A stretch of DNA of 6,806 bases, taken from assembly GCA_937928195.1 (NCBI GenBank), contig CALEYZ010000051.1, positions 1 through 6,806 of the forward strand. Direction: 5' to 3'. The DNA comes from an uncultured Limnohabitans sp. (GTDB lineage: Bacteria > Pseudomonadota > Gammaproteobacteria > Burkholderiales > Burkholderiaceae_C). A program made the translations under genes and the position numbers. Position 1 is the first letter of the stretch. Each line of letters opens with the position of its first letter. Shown piece after piece: positions 1-5,727 of this stretch. Under the pieces are notes generated by a model. The model saw only the letters and a list, made by a program, of their open reading frames with translations, made no database searches and was not told the DNA's origin.

Positions 1-1399
1 AGCCGGTGTTGATAAAGGCCACGCGTGATTTGGCAGCCGCAATACACGCAGCCAAGTTGGCGCTGGTGCGGCGCTCTTCGTCCATGATGCCCAGCTTCAC
101 AGTCGAGGGCTTCAGGCCCAAGACTTTTTCAACACGACCAAACAGGGTGTCGGCAAAGCCCACTTCTTTAGGGCCATGCATTTTGGGCTTCACGATGTAC
201 ACGCTGCCAGTGCGGCTGTTGCGCAAATCGGCGCCCTTCTTTTTCTGCAAGTCCACCATGGCACAGGTGGTGGTGATCATGGCGTCCATGATGCCTTCAG
301 GAATTTCTTTCTGGGTGCCGTCTGCGGCGTTGTACAAGATGGCAGGGTTGGTCATGAGGTGACCCACATTGCGCACGAACAACAATGAACGGCCGTGCAA
401 CACTTCAGTGCCTTTGCCGCTGGGCTTGGTGTACACGCGGTCGCCGTTCAATGTGCGCTTGAAGGTCTTGCCACCCTTTTGCACTTCTTCAGCCAAGGTG
501 CCTTGCAAGATGCCGAGCCAATTGCTGTAGGCCAAGACTTTGTCTTCAGCATCGACTGCTGCCACGGAGTCTTCCAAGTCCAGAATGGTCGACAGCGCAG
601 ACTCGGCCACCAAATCGGACACACCCGCAGGGTCTGTTTTGCCAATGGGGTGCGACTTGTTAATTTGCAAATCAAGGTGCAAACCGTTGTGCTTGAACAG
701 CAAGGAAGTGGGCGCTTTGGCATCGCCTTGGAAGCCCACAAATTGTTTGGCATCGGCCAAGGTGGTGCTGCCCGATTTGAGGCTGACCACCAACTTGCCG
801 CCCTTCACGCTGTAAGCTGTGCTGTCAATGTGCGAACCCTTTTTCAAAGGCGCGCAACGGTCCAGCACATAGCGGCAGTACTCAATCACTTTGGCGCCGC
901 GCTTGGGGTTGTAGCCTGTGCCTTTTTCGCAGCCGTTGTCTTCGCTCAAGGCGTCGGTGCCATACAAGGCGTCGTACAAAGAACCCCAACGTGCGTTGGC
1001 CGCATTCAAGGCATAGCGCGCATTCAAAATCGGCACCACCAACTGCGGGCCGGCCAACACGGCCAATTCAGCATCGACGTTTTGTGTGGTCGCTTTGAGG
1101 CTCTTGGGTTCGGGCACCAAGTAAGCAATGGACGTCAAATGTTGGCGGTAGGCCTTCATGGCTTTGGCGTCAAGCAGGGGGCCAGGGTTGGCAGTGTGCC
1201 ACTTGTCCATCTCCAACTGAATGCGATCGCGTTCGGCCAACAAGGCCAAGTTCTGAGGCGCCAGATCTTTCACGATGCCATCAAAGCCGGCCCAAAAGGC
1301 CTTGCTCTTCACACCCACGGCTGGCAAGACTTGGTCTTCAATGAAGCGGTACAAAGGGGTGGCCACGTGCAGGCCGTGAATGCTGGTGCGTTGGGTCAT
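1..1399 (-). CDS. glcB: Malate synthase G, N-terminal 466 residues (truncated by window edge)
   Basis: Condenses glyoxylate with acetyl-CoA to give malate and CoA in the cytoplasm (glyoxylate shunt, glycolate use). The start is the ATG at 1397-1399, preceded on its strand by AAGAGG five bases upstream. The frame runs to the left edge without a stop; 466 codons are present of the roughly 720-740 usual for the monomeric G isoform. Visible family signatures are LEDSVAAVDAEDKV, the RNVGHLMTN segment with R343 (equivalent to catalytic Arg339 of Mycobacterium tuberculosis GlcB), NSRTGSVYIVKPKMHGP, and GIMDEERRTS with E441 (equivalent to the Mg ligand Glu434). The second Mg ligand and the catalytic-base aspartate lie beyond the edge, so completeness cannot be judged. 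The gene is transcribed divergently from the lyase/CoA-transferase operon. The long open frame on the opposite strand is a shadow of this gene. Confidence 0.97.
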   Translation of the reverse strand, partial: MTQRTSIHGLHVATPLYRFIEDQVLPAVGVKSKAFWAGFDGIVKDLAPQNLALLAERDRIQLEMDKWHTANPGPLLDAKAMKAYRQHLTSIAYLVPEPKSLKATTQNVDAELAVLAGPQLVVPILNARYALNAANARWGSLYDALYGTDALSEDNGCEKGTGYNPKRGAKVIEYCRYVLDRCAPLKKGSHIDSTAYSVKGGKLVVSLKSGSTTLADAKQFVGFQGDAKAPTSLLFKHNGLHLDLQINKSHPIGKTDPAGVSDLVAESALSTILDLEDSVAAVDAEDKVLAYSNWLGILQGTLAEEVQKGGKTFKRTLNGDRVYTKPSGKGTEVLHGRSLLFVRNVGHLMTNPAILYNAADGTQKEIPEGIMDAMITTTCAMVDLQKKKGADLRNSRTGSVYIVKPKMHGPKEVGFADTLFGRVEKVLGLKPSTVKLGIMDEERRTSANLAACIAAAKSRVAFINTG

Positions 1400-1621
1400 G
1401 AGAGCCTCTTGAAAAGTAAAAATGAAAGCGTTTTGGCGCAGCCTCGCAAGGCTTTTCCACCAATGGCATCCACTTTATTCGATGTTTCAAGGTTTATAAA
1501 TTGGTGAAATAGCTTTTGACTTGTGACTTTTTTGCAAAGATTCAGTCCCAAAGTGCCAAAAATAGAGAAAATACGAGCAACATCCTTTCCTGGGTTTTCC
1601 AGCCTTCTTGAAACACACGAC
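1400..1621. promoter_or_regulatory. Divergent intergenic region between glcB and the lyase operon
   Basis: This 222-bp spacer has no convincing gene and must carry promoters for both directions. It is visibly more AT-rich than its surroundings. It contains an octamer palindrome TTTATAAA (1493-1500), nested almost concentrically inside TTTCA (1485-1489) and TGAAA (1505-1509). It also has two TGACTT copies one base apart (1517-1522 and 1524-1529) and a small inverted repeat AGCCT/AGGCT (1440-1453). Minus-strand TATAAA (1493-1498) could be a -10 box for glcB, and plus-strand TTGACT (1516-1521) a -35 for the lyase. Neither has a good partner at 16-18 bp, so no complete sigma-70 promoter can be called. 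The LysR protein encoded downstream could bind here, but this is inference. Confidence 0.55.
1405..1410 (-). promoter_or_regulatory. Ribosome binding site of malate synthase
   Basis: Read on the minus strand this is AAGAGG, five bases before the ATG at 1399. It supports the chosen start, which also matches the family N-terminus MTQRTSIHGLHVA. Confidence 0.6.
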
Positions 1622-2548
1622 ATGGCCAAAGAACGCATCTTGATCAGCGAAGTGGGGCCGCGCGACGGTCTGCAGTCGGTCAAGCAAACCATGCCCACCG
1701 CAAACAAACTGCGTTGGATCGATGCCTTGGTCGCGTCGGGTCTTCAAGAAATAGAAGTGGCGTCCTTTGTGCCTGCGCATTTATTGCCGCAAATGGCCGA
1801 TGCCGCCCAGGTGGTGCAACACGCGCTTCAACACAAGCACGTCACCGTCATGGCCCTCGTGCCCAACCGCAAAGGCGCCGAGGCGGCATTGAAAGCCGGC
1901 GCGCAAAAGCTCACCATTCCGGTATCGGCCAGCGAAGCACACTCCTTGGCCAATGTGCGCAAAACTCGCGAAGCCATGGTGGACGAGGTGCGCGCCATTG
2001 TGCAAATTCGCAACGAACTGGCCCCGCACGTCAAAATTGAAGCCGGTATTTCCACCGCGTTTGGTTGCACGCTCCAAGGCCACGTGGCCGAAGACGATGT
2101 GGTCAAACTGGCCGCGGCCGTGATCGACGCTGGCGCCGATGAATCGGGCTTGTCCGACACCACCGGCATGGCCAACCCCGCACAAGTGCGCCGCATTTTT
2201 CAACGTGTGTTTGCAGAGATTGGCGACAAGACCGGTGCGGCCCACATGCACAACACACGCGGCTTGGGATTGGCCAATTGCTTGGCCGCTTACGACGTGG
2301 GCGTTCGCACCTTTGACAGCTCCATGGCCGGCTTGGGCGGCTGCCCCTATGCCCCCGGCGCATCGGGCAATGTGGTCACCGAAGACTTGGTCTTCATGTT
2401 TGAAGCCATGGGCATCGACACCGGCGTCCACATTCCCCAACTCATTTCTGCCCGTCAAGCTTTGAGAGACGGCTTGCCTGGCGAGCCGCTGTACGGCATG
2501 ACGCCAGATGCTGGCTTGCCCAAAGGCTGGGCGCTCGAATCCATTTGA
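1622..2548 (+). CDS. Hydroxymethylglutaryl-CoA lyase family enzyme (DRE-TIM metallolyase)
   Basis: This 308-residue protein is a TIM-barrel lyase that cleaves a 3-hydroxy-3-methyl-acyl-CoA to acetyl-CoA and an oxo-acid. The classic reaction is HMG-CoA to acetoacetate plus acetyl-CoA; (R)-citramalyl-CoA lyases belong to the same family. Visible motifs are SEVGPRDGLQ near the N-terminus with R14 and D15, the metal-binding HMHNTRG with H208 and H210, and AGLGGCPYAPGASGN with the catalytic loop cysteine C241 and N250. Their spacing matches human HMGCL (H233 to C266 is 33 residues in both). HMHNTRG differs from the HCHDTYG of typical leucine-pathway lyases, so the substrate may differ. I chose the ATG at 1622 because the family motif begins about eight residues later; the frame extends to a GTG at 1523 but those 33 residues look unrelated. 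No Shine-Dalgarno sequence is evident. First gene of the operon; often labelled mvaB/hmgL. Confidence 0.92.
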   Translation: MAKERILISEVGPRDGLQSVKQTMPTANKLRWIDALVASGLQEIEVASFVPAHLLPQMADAAQVVQHALQHKHVTVMALVPNRKGAEAALKAGAQKLTIPVSASEAHSLANVRKTREAMVDEVRAIVQIRNELAPHVKIEAGISTAFGCTLQGHVAEDDVVKLAAAVIDAGADESGLSDTTGMANPAQVRRIFQRVFAEIGDKTGAAHMHNTRGLGLANCLAAYDVGVRTFDSSMAGLGGCPYAPGASGNVVTEDLVFMFEAMGIDTGVHIPQLISARQALRDGLPGEPLYGMTPDAGLPKGWALESI

Positions 2549-2557
2549 TTTTGTAAC

Positions 2558-3745
2558 ATGACCTCCTCCAAACCTCTGCCCTACGAAGGCATCCGCGTCG
2601 TTGAATTCACCCACATGGTGATGGGCCCTACTTGCGGCATGGTGCTGGCCGACTTGGGCGCTGAAGTGATCAAAGTAGAACCCATCGGTCATGGCCATGA
2701 GGGCGACAACACCCGCAAACTCTTGGGTTCTGGCGCCGGCTTTTACCCCTTGTTCAATCGCAACAAAAAAAGTTTGGCGCTGGATTTGAAAACGCCGGAA
2801 GGCAAAGAGGCCGTGCTGCGTTTGATTGCCACCGCCGACATCGTCAGCGAAAACTTCAAGCCCGGCACCATGAAAAAACTGGGCTTGGATTACGACACGT
2901 TGAAAAAGCTGAACCCTCGCTTGATTTACGTCACGCTCAAAGGGTTCTTGCCTGGCCCCTACGACCACCGCACCGCCCTCGATGAAGTGGTGCAAATGAT
3001 GGGCGGCTTGGCCTACATGACAGGCCGCCGCGGCGACCCCTTGCGCGCAGGCACCAGTGTGAACGACATCATGGGCGGCATGTTTGGTGCTATTGGCGCC
3101 ATGGCCGCCTTGGCGCAACGTGCACAAACAGGCGAAGGCCAAGAAGTCCAAAGTGCGCTGTTTGAAAACAATGTCTTCTTGGTGGCGCAGCACATGATGC
3201 AATACCAAGTGACAGGCAAACCCGCGGCCCCCATGCCCGAGCGCATTTCCGCATGGGGGGTCTATGACGTCTTTGTGGTGAAAGACGGCGCGCAAATTTT
3301 CTTGGCCGTTGTGAGCGACACCTCTTGGAAAATTTTCTGTGAGGTTTTCAACTACCAAGATTTGTTCGACGATCCGCGCTTGTCCAACAACAACCAACGT
3401 GTTCTGGCGCGCGACTGGCTGATTCCCTTGCTGCGCGAACGACTCCAAGGTTTTTCTGCGCAGTACCTCAGCGAGGTGTTTGAAAAAAATGCCCTGCCAT
3501 ACGCGCCCATCACGGCGCCGCACGATTTGCTCGACGATCCACACTTGAAAGCAACGGGCGGTTTGGCGCCCCTTGAATTGAACGATGGACGCACTGTCAA
3601 CACGGTCTTGCTGCCACTCAGTCTGAACCAAGAACGCTTGAAGGTTCGGCAGTCAGCACCGCACTTGGGCGAGCACAACAACAGCCTGCTCAGCAGCTTG
3701 GGCTACAGCGCCGAAGAGATTCAAAAACTGAGTAACCCTACCTGA
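2558..3745 (+). CDS. CaiB/BaiF family III CoA-transferase
   Basis: This 395-residue protein moves CoA between acyl-CoA and a free carboxylate, probably activating the substrate of the neighbouring lyase. Family features in order are the N-terminal GIRVVEFTHMVMGP, the ADLGAEVIKVE strand with its glutamate, NRNKKSLALDLKTPEG at about 68-82 (CoA-contact region), SENFKPGTMKKLGLDY, and RAGTSVNDIMGGMFG. The last holds D170, equivalent to the catalytic Asp169 of formyl-CoA transferase. The length is normal for the family. The segment after IYVTLKGF reads LPGPYDHRTALDE rather than the usual GxTGPY form, suggesting a distinct subgroup. It starts nine bases after the lyase stop with no evident Shine-Dalgarno, so translation is probably coupled to the upstream gene. 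Donor and acceptor acids cannot be told from sequence; succinyl-CoA with citramalate, HMG or a similar dicarboxylate is a guess from context. Confidence 0.93.
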   Translation: MTSSKPLPYEGIRVVEFTHMVMGPTCGMVLADLGAEVIKVEPIGHGHEGDNTRKLLGSGAGFYPLFNRNKKSLALDLKTPEGKEAVLRLIATADIVSENFKPGTMKKLGLDYDTLKKLNPRLIYVTLKGFLPGPYDHRTALDEVVQMMGGLAYMTGRRGDPLRAGTSVNDIMGGMFGAIGAMAALAQRAQTGEGQEVQSALFENNVFLVAQHMMQYQVTGKPAAPMPERISAWGVYDVFVVKDGAQIFLAVVSDTSWKIFCEVFNYQDLFDDPRLSNNNQRVLARDWLIPLLRERLQGFSAQYLSEVFEKNALPYAPITAPHDLLDDPHLKATGGLAPLELNDGRTVNTVLLPLSLNQERLKVRQSAPHLGEHNNSLLSSLGYSAEEIQKLSNPT

Positions 3746-3750
3746 CCATT

Positions 3751-3755
3751 GGGAG
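3751..3755 (+). promoter_or_regulatory. Ribosome binding site deciding the start of the binding protein
   Basis: GGGAG sits eight bases before the ATG at 3764. This favours that ATG over the in-frame TTG at 3749, which lies upstream of the site. Confidence 0.6.
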
Positions 3756-3763
3756 CCACGCAC

Positions 3764-3880
3764 ATGACTTGCACACACCCGCCCCGCCAACACAGCGTGT
3801 CAAAGCAAGCGCAGCGACTGCGGCTGACCTTGCCTCTGTGCTTGGGCTTGATGTGGTTTGCAGGTGCCCCCGTCTGGGCA
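3764..3880 (+). other. Signal peptide region of the Bug/TctC protein
   Basis: This covers residues 1-39 of the binding protein. The n-region carries several Arg/Lys, followed by a Leu-rich hydrophobic core, and VWA precedes the predicted cleavage before Q40. No lipobox cysteine follows the core, so a soluble periplasmic protein is expected. The cleavage point was judged by eye. Confidence 0.75.
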
Positions 3881-4786
3881 CAAACCAACTGGCCCGACAA
3901 ACCCATTCGCTTCATCGTTCCCTACACACCTGGCGGCGGCACCGACACAGTCACACGCCACTTGGCAGAAAAAATCACACAAGACACGCAGTGGGCATTC
4001 TTGGTCGACAACAAACCAGGGGCCGGTGGCAACATTGGCATGGACTTGGTGGCCAAAGCCAAGCCGGATGGCTTCACCATTGGCATGGGACAAACGTCCA
4101 ACTTGGCCATCAACCCCGCGGCCATGGCCAAGTTGCCCTTTGATGCAGGCAAAGACTTTGTGCCCGTGGCCCTGGTCGCCGAAGTGCCCACCGTGTTGGT
4201 GGTTCGCGCCGATGCAACGTGGAAAAATTTAGACGACATGGTCAAGGCCGCCAAAGCCAAACCCGAGTCCCTCAAACAAGCCTTGGCAGGCACAGGCACC
4301 GTGGGACATTTGGCCGGCGAAATGCTGTCCAAGAAAGCCAACTTCAAAGTTTTGAGCGTGCCCTACAAAGGCGCCGCACCGGCCATCACGGATTTGCTGG
4401 GCGGCCAAACCGATTACATGTTTGCCACACCCCAGTCTGTCTTGGGCATGTTGCAAGGCGGCAAGCTCAAGGCTTTGGCGGTGACGTCATCGCAGCGCCT
4501 CAAAGTCTTGCCCCAAGTGCCCACCGTGGCCGAGCAAGGCTACAAAGGCTTCGAAGCGGTCGATTGGAAAATGGTGGTGGCACCTGCCAACACCCCGCTG
4601 CCCCTTTTGAAACGGCTGAATGCCGCGGCAGAAAAGGCCTTGAGCAGCCCGGGCTTCAGCGCGCAAATGGCCGCCGAAGGCAGCACCCCACTGGGTGGCA
4701 GTTTGGAAAAAATTGCCGCGTATTTGAAATCTGAACAATCCGAATGGGGTGATTTGATCCGGGAAGCCGGCATCAAATTTGACTGA
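3764..4786 (+). CDS. Bug/TctC-family tripartite tricarboxylate-type periplasmic binding protein
   Basis: This 340-residue protein is predicted to be exported and to bind a small carboxylate in the periplasm. An N-terminal signal peptide is visible: a basic, rather long n-region, a hydrophobic stretch (LTLPLCLGLMWFAGA) and an AxA-like site VWA before Q40. The mature part starts with the family pattern WPDKPIRFIVPYTPGGGTD (glycine-rich loop at 56-61). DNKPGAGGNIG follows at 82-92, and later VPYKGAAPAITDLLGGQ and LPQVPTVAEQG, all typical of Bug receptors. No membrane subunits (TctA/TctB) are in the window, so it is an orphan receptor here, as is common in Burkholderiales. It may use permease proteins coded elsewhere or act as a sensor. 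It lies 18 nt after the CoA-transferase and its stop overlaps the regulator's start. The ligand is unknown; the operon suggests the acid processed by the two upstream enzymes. Confidence 0.93.
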   Translation: MTCTHPPRQHSVSKQAQRLRLTLPLCLGLMWFAGAPVWAQTNWPDKPIRFIVPYTPGGGTDTVTRHLAEKITQDTQWAFLVDNKPGAGGNIGMDLVAKAKPDGFTIGMGQTSNLAINPAAMAKLPFDAGKDFVPVALVAEVPTVLVVRADATWKNLDDMVKAAKAKPESLKQALAGTGTVGHLAGEMLSKKANFKVLSVPYKGAAPAITDLLGGQTDYMFATPQSVLGMLQGGKLKALAVTSSQRLKVLPQVPTVAEQGYKGFEAVDWKMVVAPANTPLPLLKRLNAAAEKALSSPGFSAQMAAEGSTPLGGSLEKIAAYLKSEQSEWGDLIREAGIKFD

Positions 4787-5718
4787 TGGACAAACTCAAA
4801 GTTTTTGAATCCTTTGTCTCGGTGGCCACACGGGGCAGCCTGAGTGCCGCAGCGCGTGCTGAAGGTGTGGCGCCCGCCATCATTGGCCGGCGCCTGGACG
4901 CCTTGGAATCTCACCTGGGGGTGAAGTTGTTGTTGCGCACCACGCGGCGCATCAGCCTGACCCACGAAGGCAGTGCATTTTTAGAAAACTGCCAACGCCT
5001 CTTGAGTGATGTGGCGAATGCCGAAGACAGTGTCTCGGCAGGCGGCCTCAAGGCCAGTGGGCATTTGCGAATCACCGCACCTGCAGGTTTTGGCCGGCGG
5101 CATGTGGCACCTTTGGCGCCTTTGTTTCATGCCCAAAACCCCGACGTCAAAATTTCTCTGAACCTGAGCGACCGTGTCATTGACCTGGCCGCCGAAGGGT
5201 TTGACTTTGCCGTTCGCGTGGGCGACTTGCCCGACTCGTCCTTGGTCAGCGTGCGCTTGGCCGACAACCGCCGTTTGTGCGTGGCCACGCCTGCCTATTT
5301 GGCGCAGCACGGCACCCCGCAGCACCCTGCCGAGTTGCTGCAGCACCGCTGCCTGACCCTGTCCAGCGATGCGTCGCAAACGCGCGGCTGGGCCTTCAAA
5401 GTGCCCGCCAGCGACAACGCAGAAGGCCCCGAAGTGGTCCATTTGCGGCCCAATGGCCCGCTGGACTGCTCGGACGGGCAGGTCCTGCACAGCTGGTGCT
5501 TGGCCGGCATGGGCATTGCCTGGCGCAGCACCTGGGAGGTGGAAAACGACATCCAATCGGGCCAATTGGTCGAGGTTTTGGCCGATTTTGCGGCCCCGCC
5601 CAACGGCATTTACGGCGTCTTCCCCCAGCGCAAGCACCTGCCCCTGCGTTTGCGCCTTTGGATCGACTTTTTGAAGCATCACTACAGCTTGCCCTCAACT
5701 TGGCAAAGCGCCCCGTAA
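4786..5718 (+). CDS. LysR-type transcriptional regulator
   Basis: This 310-residue protein is a DNA-binding regulator, probably of the operon it ends. The N-terminus (about 1-60) is a winged helix-turn-helix: the helix-turn-helix lies near 17-41 in GSLSAAARAEGVAPAIIGRR, followed by LDALESHLGVKLLLRTTR and the wing ending LTHEGSAF. A linker helix leads to the periplasmic-binding-protein-like effector domain from about residue 90 (SGHLRITAPAGFGRR, FDFAVRVGDLPDSSLV, LCVATPAYLAQHG). The length is normal for the family. The start ATG shares its A with the TGA of the binding-protein gene, so translation is probably coupled. LysR regulators more often lie divergent to their targets; here the gene is the distal member of the same-strand cluster, so it may autoregulate through the promoter near 1400-1621. 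The effector is unknown, possibly the imported acid or its CoA ester. Confidence 0.94.
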   Translation: MDKLKVFESFVSVATRGSLSAAARAEGVAPAIIGRRLDALESHLGVKLLLRTTRRISLTHEGSAFLENCQRLLSDVANAEDSVSAGGLKASGHLRITAPAGFGRRHVAPLAPLFHAQNPDVKISLNLSDRVIDLAAEGFDFAVRVGDLPDSSLVSVRLADNRRLCVATPAYLAQHGTPQHPAELLQHRCLTLSSDASQTRGWAFKVPASDNAEGPEVVHLRPNGPLDCSDGQVLHSWCLAGMGIAWRSTWEVENDIQSGQLVEVLADFAAPPNGIYGVFPQRKHLPLRLRLWIDFLKHHYSLPSTWQSAP

Positions 5719-5726
5719 AATCGGGG
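5711..5726 (+). repeat. Small inverted repeat over the lysR stop and argS start
   Basis: CCCCG (5711-5715) and CGGGG (5722-5726) are perfect complements around a six-base loop TAAAAT that contains the lysR stop TAA. The stem is all G-C. It lacks the U-run of an intrinsic terminator. In an RNA reading through from lysR it would hold the G-run next to the argS ATG in a stem. Confidence 0.5.
5716..5721 (+). promoter_or_regulatory. Possible -10 box for argS
   Basis: TAAAAT matches the sigma-70 -10 consensus at five of six positions and ends six bases before the argS ATG, so transcription could begin at or next to that ATG. No good -35 lies at 16-18 bp upstream. The nearest TTG-rich candidates, TTGCCC at 5689-5694 and TTGGCA at 5700-5705, have spacings of 21 and 10 bp. 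The call is tentative. Confidence 0.35.
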
Positions 5727-5727
5727 G

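Noticed and set aside
395..1507. A 370-codon plus-strand open frame over the malate synthase region
   Set aside because: It is antisense in register to glcB, whose minus-strand translation shows unmistakable malate synthase G motifs; the plus frame is a codon-bias shadow.
1523..1621. An N-terminal extension of the lyase from the GTG at 1523
   Set aside because: The extra 33 residues have no family likeness, and the ATG at 1622 places the SEVGPRDGLQ motif at the usual distance from the N-terminus.
1396..1780. Two overlapping minus-strand frames of about 100 codons in the spacer and the start of the lyase gene
   Set aside because: They overlap the glcB leader and the lyase coding region antisense, and show no family motif, plausible start context or codon pattern of a gene.
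1781..3631. A 616-codon open frame on the minus strand across the lyase and CoA-transferase genes
   Set aside because: It is in exact codon register with both sense genes, whose spacer is a multiple of three. It stays open because the sense codons avoid TTA, CTA and TCA. Its translation is rich in His, Gln and Val with no recognisable domain, while the sense frames have clear catalytic motifs.
3749..3763. TTG at 3749 as the start of the binding protein
   Set aside because: The GGGAG site at 3751-3755 lies after this codon and is correctly spaced for the ATG at 3764.
4981..5682. A 233-codon minus-strand frame inside lysR, and a similar 243-codon frame inside argS (5749-6480)
   Set aside because: Both are antisense to well-recognised genes and have low-complexity translations typical of shadow frames.
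5711..5727. The CCCCG/CGGGG hairpin as an intrinsic terminator after lysR
   Set aside because: No U-run follows the stem and the argS ATG is one base beyond it, so termination here would be unusual; kept only as an inverted repeat.
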